Source: Ascidiaceihabitans sp. (GTDB lineage Bacteria; Pseudomonadota; Alphaproteobacteria; Rhodobacterales; Rhodobacteraceae). From it: a stretch of DNA of 44,883 nucleotides. The DNA lies in NCBI GenBank assembly GCA_028388995.1, contig JAOEQC010000008.1, positions 1 to 44,883 on the forward strand, read 5' to 3'. Both the position numbers and the translations under genes were made by a program. Of this stretch, positions 7,489 through 17,074 are shown in pieces. Each line of letters begins with the position of its first letter. Within the stretch, counting starts at the first letter, position 1. Under the pieces are notes generated by a model, which worked only from the letters and a program-made list of their open reading frames with translations, ran no database searches and was not told the DNA's origin.

Positions 7489-8808
7489 ATGAACTTAGCT
7501 GATCTCCAAACCTTCCGAGTCGTTGCATGTGACCTGAACGGTCAAATGCGTGGTAAGGTTGTTCCCGGTTCATATGCTGACAAGTTACCATCTGGATCAG
7601 TCCGCCTACCATTTTCCGCACTCGATGTTGATTTGTGGGGTACGGATATTATCGGCAGCCCGCTTGTTTTTGAAAGTGGAGATGCAGACGGAATGTTGTT
7701 CCCAACAGACCGTGCACCTTGCCCCGTTCCTTGGCTAGAAACACCTTCCGCAATTGTTCCTGTAACGTTGAGCAATGAAGATGGAACACCTTTTGTTGGT
7801 GATCCACGACACGCTTTGGCCCGTGTATTGGCTGATTATGACGCTCGCGGGTGGCAAGTAATTGCAGCAACTGAGATGGAATTCACGCTTGTTAATGACA
7901 AAGGCGATGAGCCCACACCTCCAGCTGATCCACGAAATGGTGTGCCCCTTGACGGTGGCGAAGTATTGTCTGTATCTCAAATTGACGCTTTTGCTGCTTT
8001 CTTTGACGATCTTTACGCAGGGGCTGCAGCGATGGGTATTCCCGCTGAAACAGTCACATCAGAGGCCGGCATAGGACAATTCGAAATCACCATGCGCCAT
8101 CGCCCTGCGTTAGAGGCCGCTGACAATGCGTGGCTGTTCAAATCACTGGTGCGTGGCTTGGCCCGCAAGCATGGTATGGCCGCAACATTTATGGCGAAGC
8201 CCTATTTGGATGACTCTGGAAATGGCATGCATGTCCACTTTTCGGTCTTGGATAGTGAAGGGAACAACGTCTTTGACAATGGCGGACCTGAAGGCACTGA
8301 TACTATGCACAACGCTATTGCAGGATGTTTGGCGGCAATGCCCGCCAGCAGTTTGATCTTTGCCCCTTTCGCAAATTCGTATGAACGATTGGTTGATGGA
8401 GCCCACGCGCCCACCGCTGCCACATGGGGATATGATAACCGTACCGTAGCGATCCGTATTCCTGGTGGTCTAAATGGCGCGCGCCGGATCGAGCACCGCA
8501 CCGCTGGCGGAGACATCAATCCCTACCTTTTGCTAAGCGTAGTATTAGGCGCAGCGATGATTGGTATCAAAGATGAATTGGAGCCAAGCGAGCCAATCGT
8601 CGGGAACGCTTATGACGTTGACGATTTACCTCGCCTGGCGGCAGATTGGACGGCTGCAATCGATATGTTTGCAAGCGATCCACTAATTTCACGTATCTTT
8701 GATCCAATGCTGATCGGCAACCTTGTGCGCTGTAAACGCCAAGAAATTGAAAAGTTTGAGCAGATGCATGCCTCAGCACATTGGCGCGCCTTGCTGGAAC
8801 GGGTCTAA
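7489..8808 (+). CDS. glutamine synthetase-family ligase, PuuA-like (gamma-glutamylamine synthetase)
   Basis: 439 residues of the glutamine synthetase catalytic fold. Visible landmarks: EMEFTL near 129 (metal-binding Glu), EAGIGQFEI near 195, NGMHVHFS near 245 (ATP/metal His) and RIPGG near 323. Length and divergence from GlnA, and the neighbourhood, point to gamma-glutamyl-putrescine synthetase-like ligases that join glutamate to an amine using ATP. The first residues match the N-terminal beta-grasp domain of the family. It follows the transporter by 62 bp and precedes an amidotransferase and a second ligase, so it is likely part of amine catabolism. Amine specificity cannot be read from the sequence. 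No GlnA-like adenylylation context is seen. Confidence 0.85.
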   Translation: MNLADLQTFRVVACDLNGQMRGKVVPGSYADKLPSGSVRLPFSALDVDLWGTDIIGSPLVFESGDADGMLFPTDRAPCPVPWLETPSAIVPVTLSNEDGTPFVGDPRHALARVLADYDARGWQVIAATEMEFTLVNDKGDEPTPPADPRNGVPLDGGEVLSVSQIDAFAAFFDDLYAGAAAMGIPAETVTSEAGIGQFEITMRHRPALEAADNAWLFKSLVRGLARKHGMAATFMAKPYLDDSGNGMHVHFSVLDSEGNNVFDNGGPEGTDTMHNAIAGCLAAMPASSLIFAPFANSYERLVDGAHAPTAATWGYDNRTVAIRIPGGLNGARRIEHRTAGGDINPYLLLSVVLGAAMIGIKDELEPSEPIVGNAYDVDDLPRLAADWTAAIDMFASDPLISRIFDPMLIGNLVRCKRQEIEKFEQMHASAHWRALLERV

Positions 8809-8864
8809 GGACGCTTGCCGCGCACTAATCCCTTGCAGTAGGGTAAAAAAAACTAAGGTGATTT

Positions 8865-9548
8865 ATGAAAATCGGACTACTCCAAGCGGGCCATTTTGTT
8901 CCGGAGCTGCAATTAGAATTTGGTGATTATAATGAGTTGTACAGTCGCCTGTTAGCAGGACATGGGTATGATTTTGATCTGGAAACCTTCAGCGTTGTTG
9001 ATATGGAATTCCCTCACAATTTGGACAATGTTGATGGCTGGCTAATCAGTGGCTCTAAGCACGGCGCTTATGAGGATCATGCGTTTATCGCCCCTCTTGA
9101 AGAATTGATCCGCGCGATACATGCTTCTGGCAAGCCATTGATTGGTATATGCTTTGGTCATCAGATCATTGCCCAAGCTTTGGGTGGAACCGTCGCAAAA
9201 TTTGATCAAGGTTGGTCAGTTGGCCGCGTCGAGTATGACATACAAGGTCAAACATTTGCGTTGAACGCATGGCATCAGGACCAAGTTGTACAGCCTCCAA
9301 AAGGCGCTGAAACAGTAGGCTCCTCTTCATTTTGCGCACACGCTGCTTTAGCTTATGGTGATCAAATCTGGACCATGCAGCCGCATCCAGAATTCGAAAG
9401 CCCCGCGATCGATGGGCTGATCCAATACAAGAGCGGGGCAGTCGAAGTTGATCGCGTTGAACATGCCAAACGTCAATTATCTGCCGCCAACAACAATGCC
9501 GAAATCGGCAAAAAAATGGCTGACTTTTTTATGAAAGAGAGGGCCTGA
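8865..9548 (+). CDS. class I glutamine amidotransferase-like protein (GMP synthase type)
   Basis: 227-residue triad-type amidotransferase. Nucleophile Cys96 lies in GICFGHQ and the His174/Glu176 pair in QPHPEF. The oxyanion-type segment WLISGSKHGAYED precedes them. The motif is the GMP-synthase/TrpG form and not the GICRG form of PuuD, so it is a relative of, and not the same family as, E. coli gamma-glutamyl-GABA hydrolase. Placed between two PuuA-like ligases, it may hydrolyse a gamma-glutamyl amide to release glutamate, replacing PuuD; this is inference. The ATG is preceded by AAGGTG. Its stop overlaps the next ATG by one base (TGATG). Confidence 0.82.
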   Translation: MKIGLLQAGHFVPELQLEFGDYNELYSRLLAGHGYDFDLETFSVVDMEFPHNLDNVDGWLISGSKHGAYEDHAFIAPLEELIRAIHASGKPLIGICFGHQIIAQALGGTVAKFDQGWSVGRVEYDIQGQTFALNAWHQDQVVQPPKGAETVGSSSFCAHAALAYGDQIWTMQPHPEFESPAIDGLIQYKSGAVEVDRVEHAKRQLSAANNNAEIGKKMADFFMKERA

Positions 9549-10909
9549 TGGCCACGAATTGGAATGGCACCCTGCCCGAAGCTGCGCAAGAGTACCTAAA
9601 AGACCGCCGTCTAGACGAAGTAGAGTGTATTATTTCTGACTTACCTGGCATCGCACGCGGTAAAGCGGTACCTGCGAAGAAATTCATGCGCCAAGACTCG
9701 TTTCATTTGCCAGATAGTATCTTTTATCAAACCATTACAGGCGGATGGGGTGAAGCCGCAGGCGATGAGGGATTCATCGAAAAAGATATGATTCTACGTC
9801 CCGACATGTCCACTGCAACTGCAGCACCGTGGACCGGTGATTGGACGCTTCAAGTGATCCATGACGCCTTTGATCGCAACGGCAAACCCGTTCCATTCTC
9901 GCCGCGCAACGTCTTGAAACGCGTTGTGAAAATGTACCGCGACAAAGGCTGGGAGCCTGTCGTGGCCCCTGAAATGGAATTCTTCCTTGTGGCACGTAAC
10001 ATTGATCCCGCCCAAGAAATCCGCCCTATGATGGGCCGTTCCGGTCGCCCTGCAGCTGCACGTCAGGCATATTCGATGACAGCCGTTGACGAATTTGGGC
10101 CTGTTATCGACGACATCTATGACTTTGCAGAAGCGCAAGGTTTTGAGATTGATGGCATTACCCAAGAAGGCGGCGCGGGTCAGCTTGAAATCAACCTGTT
10201 GCATGGTGATCCCGTGAAACTGGCCGACGAGGTATTTTACTTCAAACGCCTGATCCGTGAAGCTGCCTTAAGACACAATTGTTATGCAACCTTCATGGCC
10301 AAACCGATTGCGGATGAACCTGGCTCTGCCATGCACATCCATCACTCGGTCCTGGATATTGAGACAGGTAACAATATCTTCTCCGGCCCTCAGGGCGGCG
10401 AAACCGATGCTTTCTTCCACTTTATCGCGGGCCTTCAAAATCACATGCCATCCGCATTGGCTGTGATGGCCCCTTATGTGAACAGCTATCGCCGATATGT
10501 GAAAGACCACGCGGCCCCCATCAATTTGGAATGGGCGCGTGACAACCGTACAACTGGTATTCGCATTCCACTCTCATCCCCCGAAGCCCGCCGCGTTGAA
10601 AACCGATTGGCTGGCATGGACTGCAACCCGTACCTTTGCATCGCGGCATCTCTAGCCTGTGGTTATTTGGGACTGCTGGAAGAAAAGCGGCCCGACAAAC
10701 AGTTTAAGGGCGATGCTTATGATGGCGCTGAGGACGTCCCACGTGTCTTGGGCGAAGCATTGGATATGTTCGAAGAAGCAACTGGGCTGCATGAAGTTTT
10801 GGGTGCCGATTTTGCACGTGTTTATTCTATTGTGAAGCGTGCGGAATACGATGAATTCTTGCAAGTTATCTCCCCTTGGGAACGCGAGCATCTCTTGCTG
10901 AACGTCTAG
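9548..10909 (+). CDS. second glutamine synthetase-family ligase, PuuA-like
   Basis: 453 residues, full-length glutamine synthetase fold. EMEFFLV near 142, EGGAGQLEINLLHGDP near 204-219, SAMHIHHS near 260, DNRTTGIRIP and the C-terminal RRVENRLAGMDCNPYLCIAASLACG are the typical PuuA/GlnT-like features. It is more similar in motif form to gamma-glutamylputrescine synthetase than the first ligase is. Translational coupling to the amidotransferase (TGATG) argues that the two proteins act in one pathway. Two divergent ligases in one cluster could handle two amines or form a heteromer. The oxidase gene follows 9 bp later. Confidence 0.88.
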   Translation: MATNWNGTLPEAAQEYLKDRRLDEVECIISDLPGIARGKAVPAKKFMRQDSFHLPDSIFYQTITGGWGEAAGDEGFIEKDMILRPDMSTATAAPWTGDWTLQVIHDAFDRNGKPVPFSPRNVLKRVVKMYRDKGWEPVVAPEMEFFLVARNIDPAQEIRPMMGRSGRPAAARQAYSMTAVDEFGPVIDDIYDFAEAQGFEIDGITQEGGAGQLEINLLHGDPVKLADEVFYFKRLIREAALRHNCYATFMAKPIADEPGSAMHIHHSVLDIETGNNIFSGPQGGETDAFFHFIAGLQNHMPSALAVMAPYVNSYRRYVKDHAAPINLEWARDNRTTGIRIPLSSPEARRVENRLAGMDCNPYLCIAASLACGYLGLLEEKRPDKQFKGDAYDGAEDVPRVLGEALDMFEEATGLHEVLGADFARVYSIVKRAEYDEFLQVISPWEREHLLLNV

Positions 10910-10918
10910 GTCGCTAAC

Positions 10919-12220
10919 ATGAACCTACTTGATGCCAACGACATCCCTGGGTCTTACCCTCAAAGCTGGTATGCTGCGACGACTGACGCATTGCCGCCTT
11001 GCCCTCCACTTGAAGGCCGCATCCAAGCGGATGTTTGTGTGATCGGCGCAGGGTTCACGGGGCTGTCCGCAGCCCTACATTTGGCGCAAGCTGGACGTGA
11101 TGTTGTTTTGATTGATGCACAGCGTGTTGGCTTTGGGGCATCGGGCCGCAACGGTGGACAATTGGGCAGTGGCCAGCGGGTTGAACAACCCTACCTGGAA
11201 AAGATGTTAGGCGAAGATGATGCGCTTAAGCTTTGGGAACTTGGTCAAGATTCAAAGGCGCTGGTCAAAGGGTTGATCAAAGAGCACAATATTGATTGTT
11301 ACTTGCGCCCCGGTGTTGCGTGGTCTGCATCGACGAAAAGGGATGTTGCTGAACTACATCAATATGCAGAGCATATGGATCACAAATATGGATATGCAAT
11401 TCAGCAACTAGACGCAGCCGCAATGCATCAACTTTGCCCATCACCTGACTATGTCGGCGGCCTTATAGACCGCGACGCCGCCCATTTGCATCCCCTTCGC
11501 CTCGCTGTTGGCCTTGCCAAGGCAGCCATCGCTGCGGGTGTGCGCATCTATGAGGGTACCCGCGCCCAAACCATTACTGATAGCCCGCCCTGTACGGTTA
11601 TCACGTCAAACGGTAAGATCACTTCGGATCACATCATACTCGCTGCCAATGGCTATCTTGGCGGCCTTGCGCCCAAAGTGGCGGCCCGCGTTATGCCAAT
11701 CAACAATTTCATTGCCGCGACTGAACCGCTTGGAGATGAGACAAAGCGGGTTCTGACGGAGGACGTCGCAATAGCTGACGGACGGTTTGTGGTTAACTAT
11801 TTCCGCCTCAGTCATGATGGTCGCCTGTTGTTTGGTGGCGGTGAAAGTTATGGCTACAAATTCCCCAAAGACCTTGTCACCAAAGTCCGCAAACCGATGA
11901 CTGAGATATTTCCACACTTGAGTGATGTTCGCATTGATTACGCATGGGGTGGCACACTTGCGATCACGATGAAGCGCCTGCCATACCTAACGCGATTGGC
12001 CCCCAATGTGCTAAGCGCGTCGGGTTATTCAGGACACGGCGTTGGAACGGCGACGCATGCGGGACAACTGATGGCTATGGCTATTGAAGGTGAAACAGAT
12101 GGTTTTGATACGATGTCACGTATCCCAACATATCCGTTCCCAGGCGGAGCATCGCTGCGCACACCACTGCTGAGCCTTGCAATGACTTGGTATAGTATGC
12201 GCGATCGACTTGGATTTTAA
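10919..12220 (+). CDS. puuB: FAD-dependent oxidoreductase, PuuB-like (gamma-glutamylputrescine oxidase family)
   Basis: 433-residue DAO-type flavoenzyme. The Rossmann dinucleotide-binding motif DVCVIGAGFTGLSAALHLA (about 38-56) and the following LIDAQRVGFGASGRNGGQLGSGQ (flavin-contact segment) are diagnostic. A LSASGYSGHGVGTATHAGQLMA segment near the C-terminus closes the FAD site. It starts 10 bp after the previous stop and completes ligase-amidotransferase-ligase-oxidase. The expected reaction is oxidation of gamma-glutamyl-amine to the aldehyde with H2O2 release. The aldehyde dehydrogenase (PuuC) and regulator (PuuR) are not in the window. Substrate remains inferred. Confidence 0.82.
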   Translation: MNLLDANDIPGSYPQSWYAATTDALPPCPPLEGRIQADVCVIGAGFTGLSAALHLAQAGRDVVLIDAQRVGFGASGRNGGQLGSGQRVEQPYLEKMLGEDDALKLWELGQDSKALVKGLIKEHNIDCYLRPGVAWSASTKRDVAELHQYAEHMDHKYGYAIQQLDAAAMHQLCPSPDYVGGLIDRDAAHLHPLRLAVGLAKAAIAAGVRIYEGTRAQTITDSPPCTVITSNGKITSDHIILAANGYLGGLAPKVAARVMPINNFIAATEPLGDETKRVLTEDVAIADGRFVVNYFRLSHDGRLLFGGGESYGYKFPKDLVTKVRKPMTEIFPHLSDVRIDYAWGGTLAITMKRLPYLTRLAPNVLSASGYSGHGVGTATHAGQLMAMAIEGETDGFDTMSRIPTYPFPGGASLRTPLLSLAMTWYSMRDRLGF

Positions 12221-12246
12221 ACTGTATTTTAACGAAAAACCGAAGG

Positions 12247-12939
12247 CTACTTCATCCATTCGCGTATCGCGGCTGTTGTTGCAGCAGGAGCATCAAGCGT
12301 CATAAAGTGACCCGCGTTTTCAAGGACGACAAGTTCAGCGAACGGGATAAGTTCTGCCATAAAAGTATGCCTTTTAACTGGGCAAATCTTGTCGTGTGCC
12401 CCACATAAAACGAGCGTTGGAACTTTGCAGACACGCAATGTGCCCTGCTGATCACGCCTGCGTTGTAGCGCACGTGACTGGCGCACGAATGTTTCTCCAC
12501 CAAGGGTCAACGCCATATCGACAACCAGCTCGCAAACATCATTGCGCTGCGGACCTGGTGCAAAGTGCTGCGTTTCCAGTTTCTTGCGCATCACCTGTTC
12601 TAGACGGCCAGTGCGTACACCAACAATTTGTGGTTCACGTTCTGCAGCTACGGGTGGCGTTTCAGCGAGGGGATTGGTCGCCATTAATGCAATTCGCGTG
12701 ATCCGGTCTGGGGCCCGACGCAGCAACTCCATCGCAATGATGCCGCCCATGCTAAGGCCAGCAAGAGCAAAGCGTGCTGGAAGTTGGTCAAGCAGGTTAG
12801 ATGCAATTTCTTCAACCCGCTCACCTTGGGTGATCGGTGCAACGGTGACACATGTGTCAGTTGACAATTCCGCAATTTGTGGGCCAAAGAGGCGTGCATC
12901 GCACATCATCCCTGGTAAGAAAACCAACGGTTCAGCCAT
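12247..12939 (-). CDS. alpha/beta hydrolase
   Basis: 230-residue alpha/beta-hydrolase fold. The nucleophile elbow is LAGLSMGG (Ser near 83), the acid is Asp in CGAHDKICP near 185, and the base is His in NAGHFMTLD near 211; all three are intact. The N-terminal LVFLPGMMCDARLF carries the oxyanion-hole strand. Substrate unknown; relatives act on small esters, lactones or amides. Convergent with the oxidase gene (26 bp between stops). The following hydrolase is on the same strand, but is separated by 72 bp. Confidence 0.82.
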   Translation of the reverse strand: MAEPLVFLPGMMCDARLFGPQIAELSTDTCVTVAPITQGERVEEIASNLLDQLPARFALAGLSMGGIIAMELLRRAPDRITRIALMATNPLAETPPVAAEREPQIVGVRTGRLEQVMRKKLETQHFAPGPQRNDVCELVVDMALTLGGETFVRQSRALQRRRDQQGTLRVCKVPTLVLCGAHDKICPVKRHTFMAELIPFAELVVLENAGHFMTLDAPAATTAAIREWMK

Positions 12940-13011
12940 GTTCGCTTACCCCATGATCGATCAGAAACTGCATCACTCTACTTGTCCGCCCAATGAACCT
13001 ACCAATCGATT

Positions 13012-13764
13012 TCATTCGGTTTCTCCCATAACTTCAAGCACTGCACGTTCGATCAACCCCAAGCATGGTCCATCTGAGAACCGGTGATCTGCGTCTTTGA
13101 TCAACGTCAGGCGCATGTCTGGGCTGCTTGCGTGTCCTTGCAACCTTACCGCACAATTCGTGCTGACCGCCGTATCTGCGGTACCCTGAAGCATGCGCAC
13201 AGGAAACGGTAAATCTAATGGGCTACGCATAACCAACTGATTACGCCCATCCTCGATCAATCTTTTGGTAATAATGTAAGGTTCCATATAATCAGAGGGT
13301 AACTCGATCTGCCCATCTGCCTCGAGTGCAGACTTCTGTGAAACGCTAAACGATGCCCAATACCCGTCTTCTGTAAAATCTGGCGCCGCTGCAATCGTCA
13401 CCAGCCCGGCCATACGGTCAGTGTGGTCACGCGCAAACAACAGTGATTGCCAGCCCCCCATACTGGAGCCAATCAAAACCACCTTGCCCTCTGTCAAAGC
13501 ATCGATCGCAACAAAGGTATCCTCAGCCCAATCACCTATACACCCAGTTTCAAAGGTGCCCGAGCTGACACCATGGCCAGAATAATCGAACCGCAAGAAC
13601 GCTTGCCCTCGCGCACGGGCCCACGCCTCGAGATGGATCGCTTTCGTGCCTTCCATGTCAGATTTCAAACCACCCAAGAAGACAAGCCACGGGCCAGCCC
13701 CTTCTGAACGGTGATATCCAATGCGACGGCCTTGCGGCGTGTTTAAGTACTGTGGTTCTGACAT
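13012..13764 (-). CDS. alpha/beta hydrolase (carboxylesterase/BAAT-like)
   Basis: 250-residue alpha/beta hydrolase. It shows LVFLGGLKSDMEGTKA (oxyanion region), the nucleophile elbow GSSMGG, the Asp in GTADTAV and the catalytic His in DADHRF close to the C-terminus. I start it at the ATG at 13764 (MSEPQYLNTPQGRRIGYHRS); the frame stays open upstream but that extension is antisense to thrS and has no family similarity. It is upstream of, and on the same strand as, another hydrolase. It is divergent from thrS with a 199-bp shared upstream region. Substrate unknown; relatives are annotated as carboxylesterases or palmitoyl-thioesterase-like enzymes. Confidence 0.82.
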   Translation of the reverse strand: MSEPQYLNTPQGRRIGYHRSEGAGPWLVFLGGLKSDMEGTKAIHLEAWARARGQAFLRFDYSGHGVSSGTFETGCIGDWAEDTFVAIDALTEGKVVLIGSSMGGWQSLLFARDHTDRMAGLVTIAAAPDFTEDGYWASFSVSQKSALEADGQIELPSDYMEPYIITKRLIEDGRNQLVMRSPLDLPFPVRMLQGTADTAVSTNCAVRLQGHASSPDMRLTLIKDADHRFSDGPCLGLIERAVLEVMGETE

Positions 13765-13963
13765 GACTGGCCCCCTGAATTCCGGTGGATAATGCGACAC
13801 ACAAACGGCCTGACGCAATCCGAAATGTGTCCCGTAAACACGAAGTCCGATTTGATCATCCCCTCGGCCTTGACCCCTCCCGACGCTTTGGGCAAAAGAG
13901 CTGGGAACCATATAACCCGCAACCGGGCGTTTCGTGGGCGCCAAACTGACGAGGAGTGCCCAA

Positions 13964-15910
13964 ATGGCATCAATCTCCCTTACCTTTCCCGACGGCAATG
14001 CACGCGAATATGACGCTGGCATTACAGCAGCAGCAGTTGCCGAAAGCATTTCAAAATCCCTCGCCAAAAAGGCGATCAGCGCCACAGTGAACGGCGAACA
14101 TTGGGACCTGCAATGGCCAATCAACGAGAACGCCACCATCGCTCTGCACACCATGCAAGACGATGTGCAAGCCAATGAACTGGTGCGCCACGATCTGGCC
14201 CACATCATGGCCCGCGCTGTGCAAGAGATTTGGCCCGATACCAAAGTGACCATCGGTCCTGTGATCAAAAACGGTTGGTACTATGACTTTGACCGCAAAG
14301 AGTCATTTACCCCCGAAGACTTGATCACGATCGAAAAGAAGATGAAGGAAATCATCAACAAACGCGACGCCGTGCGCACCGAAGTATGGGAGCGCGATGT
14401 TGCGATTAAATACTACGAGGATCGCGGTGAGCCATATAAGGTTGAACTGATTGAGGGCATCCCAGGGGATGAACCGCTGCGCATGTATTGGCACGGCGAA
14501 TGGCAGGACCTGTGCCGTGGCCCACACTTGCAACACACTGGTCAAGTGCCCGGCGACGGTTTCAAACTGATGTCCATCGCAGGCGCCTACTGGCGCGGTG
14601 ATAGCGACCGCGAAATGCTGCAACGCATCTACGGGGTGGCCTTTACTGGCAAGGAAAAGCTCAAAGCGCACCTGAACATGCTGGAAGAAGCCGCCAAACG
14701 CGACCACCGGAAGTTGGGCCGCGAGATGGATCTGTTTCACATGCAAGAAGAAGCCCCGGGCCAAGTGTTCTGGCACCCGAACGGCTGGCGCATATATACA
14801 GAGTTGCAAGACTACATGCGCCGTCGTCAGCGCGCAGGTGGCTATGTTGAGGTGAACACACCACAAGTTGTGAATCGTCAGCTGTGGGAAAAATCCGGTC
14901 ACTGGGAAAGCTACCAAGAGAACATGTTCATCGTTGAAGTTGACGAGGATCATGCGCGTGAAAAAACAGTCAACGCGCTGAAACCAATGAACTGCCCATG
15001 CCACGTTCAGGTCTTCAACCAAGGTATGAAATCCTACCGCGATTTACCTTTGCGGATGGCTGAATTTGGTTCGTGCAACCGCTATGAGCCATCAGGTGCG
15101 TTGCATGGTATCATGCGGGTACGTGGGTTCACCCAAGATGATGGGCATATTTTCTGTACTGAAGAGCAAATCGAAACAGAGACAAAGATCTTCATTGAGT
15201 TCCTGTCAGAGATTTACGCCGAATTGGGCTTCACCAACTGGGCTATCAAATTGTCCACCCGCCCTGAAAAGCGGATTGGTTCTGATGCAATCTGGGACCA
15301 GCTCGAAACATCACTGGGCAATGCCTGTAAGGCGGCGGGATACGAATACGATATCCAAGAAGGCGAAGGCGCGTTTTACGGCCCTAAGCTTGAGTTCGTG
15401 TTGACCGATGCGATCGGACGTGACTGGCAGTGTGGTACATTGCAGGTCGACAGCAACATGCCAGAACGCCTCGATGCATCCTATGTTGGCCAAGATGGTA
15501 ACAAGCACCAGCCATTCATGTTGCACCGCGCAACACTGGGATCATTCGAACGTTTCATTGGAATTTTGATCGAAGAGCACGCTGGCAAGTTACCATTCTG
15601 GTTGGCACCGCGTCAGGTTGTTGTGGCATCCATCATCTCGGATGCGGACGACTATGTGCATGAAGTTGTTGCAGCGTTGAATGCTTCGGGTGTGCGTGCA
15701 GAAGCCGACGTTCGAAATGAAAAGATCAACTACAAGGTCCGTGAACACTCTGTTGGAAAAGTGCCTGTGATCTTAGCAGTTGGCGCACGTGAAGTCGAAG
15801 AACGTACGGTAACTGTACGTCGACTGGGTGAGAAACAGACATCGGTTCAGGCATTGGATGATGTCAAAGCTGCATTGGCTGTTGAGTCAACACCGCCAGA
15901 TTTGCGCTAA
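13964..15910 (+). CDS. thrS: threonyl-tRNA synthetase
   Basis: 648-residue class II synthetase that charges tRNA-Thr. Domains in order: TGS (about 1-60), editing domain with [14 protein letters not shown] near 73-86 and the RGPHL-type segment near 185, catalytic core with MNCPCHV (zinc Cys, near 343), motif 2 [25 protein letters not shown], motif 3 [17 protein letters not shown], and the anticodon-binding domain from about 545. The ATG at 13964 has GAGGAG 7 nt upstream, so an upstream in-frame GTG is rejected. No T-box-like leader was recognised. It is full length with no unusual residues. Confidence 0.97.
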   Translation: MASISLTFPDGNAREYDAGITAAAVAESISKSLAKKAISATVNGEHWDLQWPINENATIALHTMQDDVQANELVRHDLAHIMARAVQEIWPDTKVTIGPVIKNGWYYDFDRKESFTPEDLITIEKKMKEIINKRDAVRTEVWERDVAIKYYEDRGEPYKVELIEGIPGDEPLRMYWHGEWQDLCRGPHLQHTGQVPGDGFKLMSIAGAYWRGDSDREMLQRIYGVAFTGKEKLKAHLNMLEEAAKRDHRKLGREMDLFHMQEEAPGQVFWHPNGWRIYTELQDYMRRRQRAGGYVEVNTPQVVNRQLWEKSGHWESYQENMFIVEVDEDHAREKTVNALKPMNCPCHVQVFNQGMKSYRDLPLRMAEFGSCNRYEPSGALHGIMRVRGFTQDDGHIFCTEEQIETETKIFIEFLSEIYAELGFTNWAIKLSTRPEKRIGSDAIWDQLETSLGNACKAAGYEYDIQEGEGAFYGPKLEFVLTDAIGRDWQCGTLQVDSNMPERLDASYVGQDGNKHQPFMLHRATLGSFERFIGILIEEHAGKLPFWLAPRQVVVASIISDADDYVHEVVAALNASGVRAEADVRNEKINYKVREHSVGKVPVILAVGAREVEERTVTVRRLGEKQTSVQALDDVKAALAVESTPPDLR

Positions 15911-15949
15911 TCCCCCACCAAAAAACCAAAGCGCCCCGTTGAATTTCCA

Positions 15950-16528
15950 GTGTGGCGTTTCAATTGCCTCGTACCCATCGCTATAAATGAAAGCTTAGGC
16001 GAAAGTTGGCAACGAACCCAAAACGGAAATACTTTTGTATCAATTAAACTACTCCTCTGGGGACAACCCAAACAATCCAAATACACTTTTATAATGAGCT
16101 TCAAGTGTAATGAAACCATCGAACTATTTTAGATTAACCCAGACGCCTCCTTAAGTGTCTCTGGGGAGGCAAACGCACTCAGAATTGCACGTTGTGGAGC
16201 TAGATTTTAAGTTACGGTGCCGGTAGATATACTTGAATGGTTTGCCGATGTCTTTGAGGAAGATGCCCCAATAGTTGAGGATTGGTAGGACGATGAAGGC
16301 TATGACAAAACACCTAGGGAAGAGCTAGTGCGCCTTATGTCATCCGACATTGAGAATTTCGTATCCGGCCTTTTAACAAGCAACATTAGGCTCGCAACTC
16401 GTCCCGAAAAACGAATGAATAAATTTGCGTCAAAGCTAAAATGGCTACTCGGAAAACAATCCGCAGGCAGGGTAGTTCTTGAATGGGAGATTAATGGGGT
16501 TTGGCAACAGGCACTCCCATTTCACTGA
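15950..16528 (+). pseudogene. decayed hypothetical gene with three in-frame stops
   Basis: One forward frame reads as protein from about 15950 to the stop at 16526-16528, interrupted by TAG (16130-16132), TAA (16208-16210) and TAG (16286-16288). The text between the stops looks like real protein: VTVPVDILEWFADVFEED, EDW-stop-DDEGYDKTPREEL, then DIENFVSGLLTSNIRL and a C-terminal VVLEWEINGVWQQALPF. I believe this resembles a conserved uncharacterised family ending in a VLEW...VPF motif, but cannot confirm it. The part before 16133 may not belong to the same gene. A GTG at 16328 could start a 66-residue remnant. The stretch is AT-rich compared with thrS. Confidence 0.5.
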
Positions 16529-16578
16529 ACAGCCAAAGGTTATTTTATCCGCATAGCAACCCACAACCAAAAACTGAT

Positions 16579-16893
16579 TCACCCCAACAAAACCGCCTGA
16601 ACATCCTTCGTCCAACCCAAATACATCTTATCGCCATCCACAATCAGCGGACGCTTCATTAACGCCGGATGCTGCGCGATCAAATCAAGCGGCGCACCTA
16701 AGCGCTCGCCTTCAGACAATCCACGCCAAGTGGCTGAGCGCGTGTTCAACAATAGGTCGCCAAATTGGGCGGACGCCAATTTCAAAACTTCGGCAGGCAC
16801 ACCATCAGCGCGAACATCAACCAGTTCAGATTGCTCCAACACTTTCAGTGCTTTACGGCAGGTATCGCAGTTCTTTAGGCCAAAAATTTTCAT
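16579..16893 (-). CDS. ArsC/Spx-family protein (arsenate reductase-like, YffB type)
   Basis: 104-residue thioredoxin-fold protein. The N-terminus MKIFGLKNCDTCRKAL carries a CxxC pair (Cys9, Cys12), and the C-terminal half has HPALMKRPLIVDGDKMYLG, the usual end of the YffB/ArsC/Spx family. Arg in the KRPLI segment corresponds to the conserved Arg of ArsC relatives. Function in this subgroup is uncertain; a glutathione-dependent thiol reductase is the common annotation. I chose the ATG at 16893 over that at 16905 because family members begin at MKIFG; GGGGAA precedes it by a few bases. It is not in an ars operon. Confidence 0.82.
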   Translation of the reverse strand: MKIFGLKNCDTCRKALKVLEQSELVDVRADGVPAEVLKLASAQFGDLLLNTRSATWRGLSEGERLGAPLDLIAQHPALMKRPLIVDGDKMYLGWTKDVQAVLLG

Positions 16894-17074
16894 GAAATTC
16901 CCCATTAATTCCCTACACTTAGATTGATCTCACCCAAATATCACGCAGTTTTTCTTGATTTAACATCCATTCGGACAAAACATACAGCCAGGGATTGGGT
17001 AGATTCTATCGCCCAGATTACCTAACCAAGAGAAAAGCACTTGGGTAACTATTGAACAAAAGGAGGCGTCATAT

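Noticed and set aside
14303-15022. 239-residue open frame antisense to thrS
   Set aside because: It has no recognisable domain and its composition follows codon positions of thrS on the other strand; a shadow frame.
16130-16288. Exact 78-bp spacing of three stop codons as a repeat signal
   Set aside because: The surrounding sequence is not repeated at 78 bp, so the spacing seems to be chance.
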